This document shows, piece after piece, positions 36,090 through 44,893 of a DNA stretch of 64,000 nt; position 1 is the first letter of the stretch, and each line of letters starts with the position of its first letter. Origin of the DNA: JANQRZ01 sp965215165 (GTDB taxonomy: Bacteria; Bacteroidota; Rhodothermia; Rhodothermales; JANQRZ01); the NCBI GenBank assembly GCA_965215165.1, contig CBDCCX010000006.1, positions 1,488,001 through 1,552,000 on the forward strand, written 5' to 3'. The position numbers and the translations under genes were made by a program. The notes under the pieces were generated by a model. It searched no databases, had not been told where the DNA came from, and saw only the letters and a program-made list of their open reading frames with translations.

Positions 36090-37867
36090 GCACTCCCGAC
36101 CGCGTGCTCCGCGCAGGCGTGCTCGGCCTGTGCGCCGTCCCGCTCGCGCTGTCGCTGTGGTTCGTGCTTGTCGAGCCTCGCCCTTACTTCCTCCTGCCGC
36201 ACCACATGGACGTAGAGGCGGACTACCTTTACAACGCGCGCTTGGTGCTCGCGGGGTACGGGCCGTCCGGCACGTATCATCCGGGCACGCCGCTCGCCTA
36301 CCTCACGGCCCTCCTCCTCGTCCTCTTCGGCACCGACCCCGCGGACACGCAGACCGTGCTCAACGCGGCCTACGTCCTCATCGGGCTGGCGACGACGCTC
36401 GCGCTGGGAGGCGTGACCGCGCGCGTGCTTCGAACCACCTCGCCGGGCGTCGCGGCCCTCTTCGTTGCCGGTGCCCTCTCGTGGTCGAGCACCATCACCT
36501 ATTTCAACTATCTGTCCCCGGACGCCCTCGTCGTGGCCGTCGGGATTCCGCTGATCTGGATGTGCTGGGCGTCGCTCTCGGACCCTTCGTACCGGCGGCT
36601 GGTGGTGCTCGGGGCGGGGTGCGGCCTGGCCCTCGCCCTCAAGTTCTCGTTTGCTCTGCTCGTGCTCTGCATCGTGGCGGCGAGCGCGGTTCGCCTCTTC
36701 GGCGCGAGGGACGATTGGGCCGGAGCTTTCGGCAAGGTGGGGACGCTCGGCGGTTGCCTCGTCGGCGGGTTCTGCGTGGGCACGTTGCCTGTGCTGAACC
36801 ACATGCCCGCCGCCTTGCTCCACACGGTCCTTGCCCGCCTCGGACCGCCTCTTCTGGCAGTCACGTATGGGACCCCTGGGGCCGCCGCGGCCGTCACCGC
36901 TGCAAGCGCGCCGGATGCCCTCCTCCTGGTGGGGCCGGCGTTCGTGATCGCGCTCGCCGCTTTCGCCCTCGCCGGTGCCGGGATCGCCCGACGCGGCACC
37001 GCTGGCCTCCGAGGCTGGGACGTGCGCGCTGCGCTGGTCTTCGCCGGGCTCAGTGCCGTCATACTCGTTGTTTTCTTTGCCGAAGGAGTGACGCTGCCGC
37101 TGGGCCTCCGCCACACCGCAGCCGTCTCCCTCGGCATCCCCTTCACTCTTCTGCTCGGCGCGACCCTGCTGGAGATTCCCGCCCGTGGGCACCACCGTGG
37201 CAACGCGCTCTCCTTCTTCTTCGCAGCAGCTCTCCTCACCGTCGTCCTCTGGAAGAGCCTGGACGACCGGCGCGCGCTCAGCGAGGTCGCCGCGCGCGAA
37301 GCGGCCGAAGCGCAGCACCAACTCGGCACCGTCGCCGCCGGCGGGCAGCGGCTCGCGGTGTGGGAAAACTGGGATGGCGTCCTGATAAGCCCCGCAACTT
37401 TCCATTTCTGGGGGAACTACCGCTACGGCGAGGAGGCCTTCGATGCCCTCCTGCTTCGCGCCTTTCCCGACCACGCCCACCTCCGGCTCCGCGCCGTCGC
37501 CGCAGGGATGGCCCCGGCTCGCCTTCCTTCCTCTGACTACCCTATCCTGGAATCTCTGCGCCGGCATTGGGGAGTCCAACGGCCCGTCCTCCTCGGCATC
37601 ATCGACTCCTTCGATTCGCTCCTCAAGCACCGAGGGTCGCACCGGCTCGTCCCCACCAGGTCCCTCTTCACGAGCCGAGCCGCTGCTGACGTCGGAGCCG
37701 TTGCCGTGTCGGTAGACGACCTCGCGGAAGAGCTGCCGCCCGGCCGCCGACCGGACTTCGAGCGGAGGCTGCGCGAGGCACTCGGCGGGGCCACGCTCCG
37801 CACGCTCTCGATCAACGGCGAACCCTGGCTGATCGCAGAGCGGCCCCACCCGTTTTCTACCCTGTAA
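36086..37867 (+). CDS. Polytopic membrane protein, GT-C-like
   Basis: A 593-residue protein with about ten hydrophobic segments in the first 420 residues and a soluble C-terminal domain of about 170. HHMDVEADYLYNARLVLAGYGPSGTYHPGTP near residue 40 has the acidic residues in the first extracytoplasmic loop expected of GT-C (PMT/ArnT-type) transferases, which use lipid-linked sugars. I do not recognise a named family. The ATGA overlap with the upstream fusion gene supports translation coupling and a role in the same pathway. Confidence 0.7.
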   Translation: MSTPDRVLRAGVLGLCAVPLALSLWFVLVEPRPYFLLPHHMDVEADYLYNARLVLAGYGPSGTYHPGTPLAYLTALLLVLFGTDPADTQTVLNAAYVLIGLATTLALGGVTARVLRTTSPGVAALFVAGALSWSSTITYFNYLSPDALVVAVGIPLIWMCWASLSDPSYRRLVVLGAGCGLALALKFSFALLVLCIVAASAVRLFGARDDWAGAFGKVGTLGGCLVGGFCVGTLPVLNHMPAALLHTVLARLGPPLLAVTYGTPGAAAAVTAASAPDALLLVGPAFVIALAAFALAGAGIARRGTAGLRGWDVRAALVFAGLSAVILVVFFAEGVTLPLGLRHTAAVSLGIPFTLLLGATLLEIPARGHHRGNALSFFFAAALLTVVLWKSLDDRRALSEVAAREAAEAQHQLGTVAAGGQRLAVWENWDGVLISPATFHFWGNYRYGEEAFDALLLRAFPDHAHLRLRAVAAGMAPARLPSSDYPILESLRRHWGVQRPVLLGIIDSFDSLLKHRGSHRLVPTRSLFTSRAAADVGAVAVSVDDLAEELPPGRRPDFERRLREALGGATLRTLSINGEPWLIAERPHPFSTL

Positions 37868-37870
37868 ACG

Positions 37871-38743
37871 ATGCCTTTCTCACCCGATAACCTCTTCCGC
37901 ACGCACCCACCGGAGATCCCGGACCGGCTGGTTGACGTGCACGTCAACGTCGGGATCAGCGACGCACCGGGGCTGAGCTACGGCCGCCTCGCGCCGGACG
38001 ACGCGCTCCGGCTGCTTGACGCCTCGGGCGTAACCGAGGCGTGCGCCTTCCCGCCGCTGATGGACCACTACGCCGAGGCGAACCAAGCCCTCGCCGGCTG
38101 GGCCGCGACGACGGCGGGCCGCGTGCTCCCGTTCGCCCGGCTCGGCGGGCCGCGCCCGGTCCCGGTCCGCGCCGCGTGGCAGGCGCGCAAGGCCGTCCGG
38201 TCAGCCATCGAAAACAAGATTCGCGGCGAGCGACTGCCGGACGTGGCCGACCTCGGGCGCTACGCCGGGGTCAAGATGATCCCGCACCTCAGCGGGGTGC
38301 CGTCGGACGACGTGCTGGAGGAGATTTCGGCGCGCGAACTGCCGGTGCTGGTCCACGCCGGCTCGCATGTCCCGCCGCGCTGGATCGAGAAGGCGCTCCT
38401 GCCGAAGCTGCGCGGGCCGGTCATCGTCGCCCACCTCGGCGCGTTCCCGGCGTACCCCGAGGGGCTGTTCGAGGCCATCGACCTGGCGCGGCGCGTGGAC
38501 CGCGTGTGGCTCGACACCTGCGGCGTGTGGCTGGCGGCGTTCATGCAGGAGGCGGCGCGGCGCGTGCCCGAAAAGCTGCTCTTCGGCTCCGACGCGCCGC
38601 TCGTCCACCCGCGCACCGCGTGGCTCCACACCGCCCTCGCCGTGCGCGACGACGCCGTGCTGGAGCGGATCGCGTGGCGCAACGCGCTCGACCTCTTCAG
38701 CGACGCCCTCGCCTCCACCTCAGTGCAGGAGGCTAGGGCATGA
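37871..38743 (+). CDS. Amidohydrolase-fold protein lacking the second metal His
   Basis: A 290-residue TIM-barrel protein of the amidohydrolase/COG2159 type. The first motif is LVDVHVN: the usual HxH has become HxN, while the later ligands look intact (LVHAGSH, VIVAHLGAFP, FGSDAP). So it may use one metal, or be inactive. The next gene is a paralogue with a complete HLH motif. It starts 3 nt after the membrane protein gene and overlaps the paralogue by 4 bp. Role in the glycan operon unknown. Confidence 0.8.
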   Translation: MPFSPDNLFRTHPPEIPDRLVDVHVNVGISDAPGLSYGRLAPDDALRLLDASGVTEACAFPPLMDHYAEANQALAGWAATTAGRVLPFARLGGPRPVPVRAAWQARKAVRSAIENKIRGERLPDVADLGRYAGVKMIPHLSGVPSDDVLEEISARELPVLVHAGSHVPPRWIEKALLPKLRGPVIVAHLGAFPAYPEGLFEAIDLARRVDRVWLDTCGVWLAAFMQEAARRVPEKLLFGSDAPLVHPRTAWLHTALAVRDDAVLERIAWRNALDLFSDALASTSVQEARA

Positions 38744-39609
38744 GCACGTCTTCCGCCACCACTTCCGTCACAACCTCGGTTCGCTTCCGCGAGGCCTTCC
38801 TGCCGCCGCCGTTCCCGCTCATCGACGTGCATTTGCACCTCGGCGAGAGCGACACGGGCGAGATCTACTACCCGCCGCTGCTCGGCGACGAAGTCCTCGA
38901 GCTGATGGACGCCGCGCACATCGAGCGCACGTGCGCCTTCGCCCCGGCGCGCACCGACGGCTACCGCGCCGCCAACGACGCCCTCGCCGCGTGGTGCGCC
39001 GGGACCGGGGGCCGCGTTCGCGCCTTCGCCCGGATCGGCGGGGCCGAGCAGCCGGTGACGGAGCCGGCGCTGTGGCTGGTCCGCCGCAAGCTCCGCCGCG
39101 CCGTCACCGAGCGTCGCCGCCCGCGCCCGTCCGACCTCGGCCCCGACGGCCTCGCCCGGTTCGACGGGGTCAAGCTGCTCCCGCACCTCGACGGGATGCC
39201 GTCGGACGACGTGTTCGACGAGATCGCCCGGCGGCGGCTGCCGGTGCTGATCCACGGCGGCAAGTACTCGTCGCCGCGCTGGATCGAGAAGGCGGTGCTG
39301 CCTCGTGTGCCGGGGCCGCTCATCGTCGCCCACCTCGGCGCGTTCCCGGCGGAGGAGGCGCTGCTGCCCGACGCGCTCGACCTCGCCGAGCGGTACCCGA
39401 ACGTCTGGCTCGACACCTCGGGCGCGTGGGTCTCGGACTTCATCCGCCACGCCGTTCGCCGCGTGCCCCGGAAAATCCTCTTCGGCTCCGACGCGCCCCT
39501 CGCGCACCCGCTCGCGGCGTGGCAGCACGTGTCGAGCATCGTCACCGACGACGCCGTGCTCGAGCGGATCGGCCGCCAAAACGCCCTCGACCTCTTCGGA
39601 TGGACCTGA
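38740..39609 (+). CDS. Amidohydrolase-fold protein, complete metal site
   Basis: A 289-residue paralogue of the preceding gene with the same blocks: LIDVHLHLGESDTG (complete HxH), FDGVKLLPHLDGMPSDD, LIHGGKYSSPRWIEKAVLP, LIVAHLGAFPAEE and FGSDAPLAHP. It would be the metal-active member of the pair, a hydrolase or decarboxylase of COG2159 type. Tandem duplication followed by loss of one ligand in the partner suggests a heteromer or a regulatory copy; that is inference. Four nucleotides separate it from the deacetylase gene. Confidence 0.85.
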   Translation: MSTSSATTSVTTSVRFREAFLPPPFPLIDVHLHLGESDTGEIYYPPLLGDEVLELMDAAHIERTCAFAPARTDGYRAANDALAAWCAGTGGRVRAFARIGGAEQPVTEPALWLVRRKLRRAVTERRRPRPSDLGPDGLARFDGVKLLPHLDGMPSDDVFDEIARRRLPVLIHGGKYSSPRWIEKAVLPRVPGPLIVAHLGAFPAEEALLPDALDLAERYPNVWLDTSGAWVSDFIRHAVRRVPRKILFGSDAPLAHPLAAWQHVSSIVTDDAVLERIGRQNALDLFGWT

Positions 39610-39613
39610 CGCT

Positions 39614-40654
39614 ATGAATCACTACCTTTCTCAGCCCCGCCCCGGCCTAGCCCGGTGGACCGCCCGGACGGTCCGCACGCTCGACCGCTTCGGCGTGCCC
39701 GCGAGCCGCGAGCTGTCGAAGCGCGGACTGTGGGGGCACCTCCCGCGCCGTGCCCTCGGCCGCCCCGACGACCGCCGCCTGCTCGCGCTCTCGTTCGACC
39801 TCGACTATCAGGCCGACACCGACGCCCTGCCCGCCCTCACCGATCTCCTTGGCCGCGTGGAGGCGCGCGCAACGCTGTTCTCGATTGGCCGGCTCGTGGA
39901 CGACGACCCCGGACCGTACCGCGCCGCAGCCGACGCCGGGCACGAGATCGGCAACCACACCTGGAGCCACCCGGACAACCCCATCCTCAACCCCGACCGC
40001 GAGTTTTGGCACCTCTCAGTCGAGGAGATGGCCGACGAAATCGCCCGCGCACAGGAGGTCTTCGAGCGGATGCTTGGCGTGCGGCCCACGGGCTTCAGGA
40101 CGCCGCACTTCAAAGACGCCTTTCGGATGATGGAGGCCGTCGCGCGCTTCCCCGAGATCACCTACGTCAGCACGGCGCTCGCCTCGAAGTCGCCGCTGTC
40201 GGTGCCCTATTTCCCGACGGCCGTCCCGTTCGCGGGCGACCTCAGCCTCCACTTCTCGCACGCCGACGCCGGGCAGAACGCCGACCGGCTGATGATCCCG
40301 CTCACGCCGGCTCCCGACGCGCGGTGGTCGCCGTTCTGCTCGTACTACGCGATCCGCCGGCCGGCCGACCCGTCGCGCGGGGCCGGCCTCCACACGCTCG
40401 CCGAGTTCGCCGAGCTGTGGGAGCAGATGCTCCGCCGCGCCTGGGACGACGGTTTCGCCTCGGTCTACTTCGACCCGCTCGACGTGATGCGCGACGCCGA
40501 GACCGCTGCCGTCTTCGAGCGGATGCTGCGCTCGGCGGCCGAGCAGGGCTGGACGCTCACGACGCTTGACGAGGTCGAACGCGCGTGGCGGCCCTTTCTG
40601 GCGGGCGAGGCCGGGCCGCCTCCCGATGTCGCACAGCAGCACGCCCGACCGTAA
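39614..40654 (+). CDS. Polysaccharide deacetylase (NodB domain)
   Basis: A 346-residue carbohydrate esterase 4 protein. Motif 1 is SFDLDYQ (TFDDG in the family), and motif 2 is HTWSH in GHEIGNHTWSHPD, supplying the metal-binding histidines. RTPHFKDAF corresponds to motif 3. It would remove N-acetyl groups from a glycan. No signal peptide is visible, so it may act in the cytoplasm on the precursor. The annotated start is ATG 39614; a much longer open frame upstream overlaps the amidohydrolase gene and was discarded. Confidence 0.88.
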   Translation: MNHYLSQPRPGLARWTARTVRTLDRFGVPASRELSKRGLWGHLPRRALGRPDDRRLLALSFDLDYQADTDALPALTDLLGRVEARATLFSIGRLVDDDPGPYRAAADAGHEIGNHTWSHPDNPILNPDREFWHLSVEEMADEIARAQEVFERMLGVRPTGFRTPHFKDAFRMMEAVARFPEITYVSTALASKSPLSVPYFPTAVPFAGDLSLHFSHADAGQNADRLMIPLTPAPDARWSPFCSYYAIRRPADPSRGAGLHTLAEFAELWEQMLRRAWDDGFASVYFDPLDVMRDAETAAVFERMLRSAAEQGWTLTTLDEVERAWRPFLAGEAGPPPDVAQQHARP

Positions 40655-40714
40655 GCGTATCCCTCCATTCCCTCCCCTCCTCCCATTCCCCCCGCGCCCT
40701 CATTCCCCCTCCGC

Positions 40715-41923
40715 GTGCTCCACGCCGTCGAGAGCTGGCGGCCCCGCGTCTCGGGCTACACGATCCGCAGCCACGAGCTGCTGACCGCGCAGGCCCGCGC
40801 CGACGACCTCGCGCCGCACGTCGTCGTTAGCTCGCGGCAGCGGAGCTACGGCGTGGAGGAGGTCGAGCGTTCGCCGGGGCTGGACGTGACGGCGGTACCG
40901 CTGTCGGACCGAGAGCGGATGCTCCGCCGCGCGCGCGGGTTCTACGTCGATGCAGCGCATCAGGAGCGGGCGCTCGCCGAGGCGTGCCGCCGGGTCCGGC
41001 CCGACTTGCTCCACAGCCACTGGTCGTCGGGGCTGGGGATGGCGGCGGCGCGCGCGGCCGAGGCCGCAGGCATCCCGTTCGTCGCCGAGGTCCGGTTCGA
41101 CCTGGCGGGGGCCGTCATCACCGAGACCGTCCGCCGCCCGTTCCCGCTACTGGAGCGGACGCTCCGGCGGCGCTTCGAGCGACACCTCGGCCGTGCCGAC
41201 GCCGTGATCGCGGCGAGCTACACGCTCGGCGACCTGCTCCGGCGCGAGGTGCCCGGCCTGCCGGAGATCGTCCGCGTCGTCCCGAACGGCGTCGACTGCG
41301 ATGTCTTCCAGCCCGGCCCGCCGGACCCCGGCTTGCGGGACGAGCTGGGGCTGAGGGGCAAGCTCGTCGTCGGCTCGACGAGCAACATGCAGCGCTACGA
41401 AGGGCTGGACGTCCTGCTCCGCGCCGCCGAGCAGGCGCGGGCCGCCGTGCCGAACCTGCACGTCCTGTTCGTCGGTTCCGGGGTGCAGCATGCCGAGCTC
41501 GAAGCGCTCGCGGCGGAGCTGGCCGTGCCGGTCACGTTCACCGGCCGGGTCCCGAGCGCCGACGTGCCACGCTACCTCCGGCAGATCGACCTCTTCGCCG
41601 TGCCGCGCCATGACGCGACGATCACGCGCTACGCGAGCCCGCTCAAGCTCGTCGAGGCCCTCGCGGCGGGCCGCGCTGTCATCGGCAGCCGCGTCGGCGA
41701 CATCCCGATGCTGCTCGAAGGCGGCCGGGGCCGGCTGATCGACCCCGGCTCCGAGGCCGCGCTCGCCGCCGCCCTCACCGCGCTCGCCGACGACGACGTG
41801 CGGGAGGCGCTCGGCCGCCGCGCCCGCGCCTGGGCCGAGGCGTCGGTGACGTGGGACGACACGGCCCGGCTCACGCGCGAGGTTTACGGCGACGTGCTCA
41901 CCGCCGGAGGCCGAGTCCGATGA
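40715..41923 (+). CDS. Glycosyltransferase family 4
   Basis: A 402-residue GT-B enzyme starting at GTG (40715) after a 60-nt pyrimidine-rich spacer. N-terminal acceptor half (LHAVESWRPRVSGYTIRSHELL), linker VRVVPNGVDCDVF, and the donor half with VGSTSNMQRYEGLDVLLRAA and SPLKLVEALAAGRAVIG, the EX7E-like nucleotide-sugar site. Similar in plan to the GT4 half of the sulfotransferase fusion. Overlaps the next gene by 4 bp. Confidence 0.88.
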   Translation: MLHAVESWRPRVSGYTIRSHELLTAQARADDLAPHVVVSSRQRSYGVEEVERSPGLDVTAVPLSDRERMLRRARGFYVDAAHQERALAEACRRVRPDLLHSHWSSGLGMAAARAAEAAGIPFVAEVRFDLAGAVITETVRRPFPLLERTLRRRFERHLGRADAVIAASYTLGDLLRREVPGLPEIVRVVPNGVDCDVFQPGPPDPGLRDELGLRGKLVVGSTSNMQRYEGLDVLLRAAEQARAAVPNLHVLFVGSGVQHAELEALAAELAVPVTFTGRVPSADVPRYLRQIDLFAVPRHDATITRYASPLKLVEALAAGRAVIGSRVGDIPMLLEGGRGRLIDPGSEAALAAALTALADDDVREALGRRARAWAEASVTWDDTARLTREVYGDVLTAGGRVR

Positions 41924-42807
41924 ACGTGCCTCGCTTCTCGGTCGTCGTCCCAACCTACAACCGGCCCGGTCCCCTCACCGGCTGCCTCGCCGCCCTCGGC
42001 GCGCTCGACTATCCGCGCGAACGGTTCGAGGTCGTCGTCGTGGACGACGGCAGCGACCTCGACCTGCGGCCGGTCGTCGCGCCGCACGAGGAATCGCTCG
42101 ATGTCCGGCTCATCCGGCAGTCCAACGGCGGTCCGGCGAGCGCTCGGAACCGGGGCGCGGCCGAGGCGGCGGGCGACTTGCTCGCCTTCACCGACGACGA
42201 CTGCGCGCCTGCCCCCGGCTGGCTCCGGGGTCTCGCCGCCGGTCTCGCCCGTGCGCCCGAGGCGCTCATCGCCGGCCGCACCGTCAACGCCCTCGCCGAG
42301 AACCCGTTTTCGGAGGCGAGCCAGCTCCTGATCGACTTCCTCTACGCGCAGCGCGACGGCACCGGGGCGATGGAGTTTGCGGCGAGCAACAACATCGCCC
42401 TCGCCGCCGATGCCTTCCACACCCTCGGCGGCTTCGCCGAGCACTACCCGCTCGCTGCCGGCGAGGACCGCGACTTCTGCGACCGGTGGCTCGCGGCGGG
42501 CCGCGTGATTGTCTCCGCGCCCGAGGCTGTCATCTACCACCGGCACCGGTTGAGCCTCCGCTCGTTCTGGCGGCAGCACGCGAACTACGGGCGCGGGGCC
42601 TACCACGTCCACCGCGACCGTGCTGCCCGTGACGACGGCGGCGGGTTCGGGGCGCTCCGGTTCTACGCCGACTTGGTGCGCTACCCGCTCATGCGCTACC
42701 AGGGCACGCGCTACCAGGGCACGCGTGGCCTGCTGCTCGCTGGGCTGATGGCGCTCTCGCAGGCCGCGACCGTCGCCGGGTATGCCGCCGAGGCTAGCGG
42801 TCGCTAG
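41920..42807 (+). CDS. Glycosyltransferase family 2
   Basis: A 295-residue GT-A enzyme: FSVVVPTYNRPGPL, VVVVDDGSDL, SNGGPASARNRGAAEA, FTDDDCAPAPGW (DXD), and AAGEDRDFCDRWLAAG (catalytic-base region). The C-terminus contains a duplicated RYQGT from a 15-bp tandem repeat (42694-42723) and a terminal hydrophobic helix. Last gene of the glycan operon. Its stop codon overlaps the stop of the convergent hydrolase gene (42804-42807). Confidence 0.88.
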   Translation: MNVPRFSVVVPTYNRPGPLTGCLAALGALDYPRERFEVVVVDDGSDLDLRPVVAPHEESLDVRLIRQSNGGPASARNRGAAEAAGDLLAFTDDDCAPAPGWLRGLAAGLARAPEALIAGRTVNALAENPFSEASQLLIDFLYAQRDGTGAMEFAASNNIALAADAFHTLGGFAEHYPLAAGEDRDFCDRWLAAGRVIVSAPEAVIYHRHRLSLRSFWRQHANYGRGAYHVHRDRAARDDGGGFGALRFYADLVRYPLMRYQGTRYQGTRGLLLAGLMALSQAATVAGYAAEASGR

Positions 42808-43685
42808 AGCGAGGGCTGAGAAGCCTTGTCCCGCACTCGGTCCAGGAAGGCCTGGTACACGCCTGCGAACACGGCCTGCTGTTGGACGCCGTGGCCTGCC
42901 CCCTCCACGACCACGAGCGTCTTCTCGCTCTTCGGCAGCGGGGACGCCTCGTAGAGCCGGTGCGAGAGCACCGGCGGCGTGACCTCGTCCTCGTCCCCGA
43001 CGAGCAGGAGCAGCGGCTCGGTGATCCGCTCGACCGCCGCCCGGTTGTCGATTGCCTGGAGCGACTCCTCGACGCGGATGCGGACGAACGGCTTGTAGAA
43101 CAGGGGGACTCGGGCCTCGGCCCACTCCTCCGGCGTCGTCGCCGAGGCTTCGAGCACGACCCCGGCCGCGTCCCGGTTGGCCCCGACGTAACCGGCAATG
43201 AAGCTCCCGAGCGACAGGCCGTGGACGACGACGCCCCCCACGTTCGGGAGAGCGGCAACGCGGTCGAATACCATGAGCGCATCGGACTGGAGACCCGATA
43301 CGGACGGCTCGCCGTCGCTCCACCCATACCCCCGGTGGTCCACGAGGACGACGTTGACGCCGAGCGGAAGAAGCGCCCGGGCCGTCGCGACGCCCAAGCG
43401 CTCGACGGTGAACCCGTTACCGCCGAAGTGGAGGATGGTCAGGTCTGCATCCGGTTGGCGGAGGAGCGCCCCGTAGAGCGCCGTTCCGTCGGCCGCTTCG
43501 ATGGCTAGCTCCTCGTAGGCGACACCGGGAAACGCCGCCGAGGCGGCCTCCGAAACCGCAGAGCGGGAGGACTCGGCGCGCTGAGCCGGGAGCACGTCGC
43601 GCTCGGCGACGTCGACCGAGGCGCACCCGGCGTCGCACCCCGCTACCATGAGGGCGAAGAGGACGAGGCAGAGGGCGTTGTTCAT
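42804..43685 (-). CDS. Alpha/beta hydrolase, exported
   Basis: A 293-residue protein with a signal peptide; LMVAGC is a possible lipobox. The alpha/beta-hydrolase fold has an oxyanion strand LTILHFGGNG, VVLVDHRGYGWSDGEPS, the nucleophile elbow HGLSLGS (GxSxG), an acid in VGDEDEVTPP, and the histidine in GAGHGVQQ, so the triad is complete. Substrate unknown. Convergent with the glycan operon. ATG at 43683-43685; a TTG one codon upstream is also in frame. Confidence 0.85.
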   Translation of the reverse strand: MNNALCLVLFALMVAGCDAGCASVDVAERDVLPAQRAESSRSAVSEAASAAFPGVAYEELAIEAADGTALYGALLRQPDADLTILHFGGNGFTVERLGVATARALLPLGVNVVLVDHRGYGWSDGEPSVSGLQSDALMVFDRVAALPNVGGVVVHGLSLGSFIAGYVGANRDAAGVVLEASATTPEEWAEARVPLFYKPFVRIRVEESLQAIDNRAAVERITEPLLLLVGDEDEVTPPVLSHRLYEASPLPKSEKTLVVVEGAGHGVQQQAVFAGVYQAFLDRVRDKASQPSL

Positions 43686-43770
43686 CAAGGAGGGTAGGGT
43701 GAGCGCAGGGTTGAGAGGGCCGGTTTCGACTGTGTGCGGAGCTTTCTGCGTGGCGGTGTCTACAGGGTGT

Positions 43771-44886
43771 CTACAGCACGTCGGCCAGCACGTCGGCGAT
43801 GCGCTCGGCGGCGCGGCCGTCCCAGAGCGGCGGCGGCGGCGCGTCGGGCCTCGGCGACGAGGCCCGCTCGGCGACGCGACGCGCGATCAGCGCCGGGTCG
43901 AGCGGGACGAGCTCGTTCGTGCCGTGCGTGATGGTCGCCGGGCGCTCGGTGTTTTCGCGGACCGTCAGGCACGGGACCTGGAGGTAGGTCGTCTCCTCCT
44001 GCACGCCGCCCGAGTCGGTGAGCACGACCGTGGCGCAGTCCATCAGCCGCAGGAACTCGAGGTAGCCCAGCGGGCCAAGCAGCGTCAGCCTGTCGATGCC
44101 GGCGAGGCGGTCGGCGAGGCCGAAGGCGGCGGCGCGGGCGCGCGTGCGCGGGTGGACCGGGAAGACGACGCGCCGGTCGGCCGCGACGCGCTCCAGCATG
44201 TCGACGAGCGCGGCCATGCCCTCGGCCCGGTCGACGGTCGAGGGGCGGTGCATCGTCACGAGGACGTAGGGGTCCGCCGCCAACCCGAGATCGTCCAGCA
44301 CCGAGGTCTCGGCGGCGGCGGCGCGGAAGTGCACGAGCGAGTCGATCATCACATTCCCGACGAAGTGGACGCGCGCGTCGGGGACGCCCTCAGCGCGGAG
44401 GTGCTCGGCCCCGCTCGGCTCCGAGACGAAGAGCAGGTCGGCGATGCTGTCGGTGGCGAGGCGGTTGATCTCCTCCGGCATCCGGCGGTCGCCGCTGCGG
44501 AGCCCGGCCTCGACGTGGGCCACCGGCACGTGCGCCTTCGCCGCCACGAGCGCGCACGCGAGCGTCGAGTTGACGTCGCCGACCACGACCACGAGGTCCG
44601 GCTGCTCCGCCTCGAGTGCCGCCTCGAACCCGACCATCACCGCGCCCGTCTGCTCGGCGTGGGTGCCGCTCCCGACGCCGAGGTAGCGGTCGGGTTCGGG
44701 CAGGCCGAGCTGGCGGAAAAACACGTCGCTCATCCGCTCGTCGTAGTGCTGCCCGGTGTGGAGCACGCGGGACTCGAACCCGCCGTGCCGCTCGAGCGCG
44801 CGGTGGAGCGGGGCGACCTTCATGAAGTTGGGCCGCGCGCCGACCACGCTCAGCACGCGGTGGGCATTGTCCGAGGAAGAAGCCAT
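43771..44886 (-). CDS. wecB: UDP-N-acetylglucosamine 2-epimerase (non-hydrolysing)
   Basis: Interconverts UDP-GlcNAc and UDP-ManNAc, giving a precursor for surface polysaccharides. The 371-residue product starts with RVLSVVGARPNFMKVAPL and contains HTGQHYDERMSDVFF, VVGDVNSTLACALVAAK, HVEAGLRSGDRRMPEEINR, the MHRPSTVD block and LTDSGGVQEE, all hallmark segments of this enzyme. The gene starts 7 bp after the GT-C-like gene, so both share an operon on the minus strand. The epimerase may feed the neighbouring plus-strand glycan operon. Confidence 0.93.
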   Translation of the reverse strand: MASSSDNAHRVLSVVGARPNFMKVAPLHRALERHGGFESRVLHTGQHYDERMSDVFFRQLGLPEPDRYLGVGSGTHAEQTGAVMVGFEAALEAEQPDLVVVVGDVNSTLACALVAAKAHVPVAHVEAGLRSGDRRMPEEINRLATDSIADLLFVSEPSGAEHLRAEGVPDARVHFVGNVMIDSLVHFRAAAAETSVLDDLGLAADPYVLVTMHRPSTVDRAEGMAALVDMLERVAADRRVVFPVHPRTRARAAAFGLADRLAGIDRLTLLGPLGYLEFLRLMDCATVVLTDSGGVQEETTYLQVPCLTVRENTERPATITHGTNELVPLDPALIARRVAERASSPRPDAPPPPLWDGRAAERIADVLADVL

Positions 44887-44893
44887 AGGGAAG

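Noticed and set aside
39305..39613. Long upstream extension of the polysaccharide deacetylase frame
   Set aside because: It overlaps the amidohydrolase gene in another frame and encodes arginine-rich low-complexity sequence; ATG 39614 sits 4 nt after the amidohydrolase stop.
43741..43770. Short direct repeat GTGTCTACAG before the wecB stop region as an att site
   Set aside because: Two 10-bp copies separated by one base, no element between them; simple local duplication.
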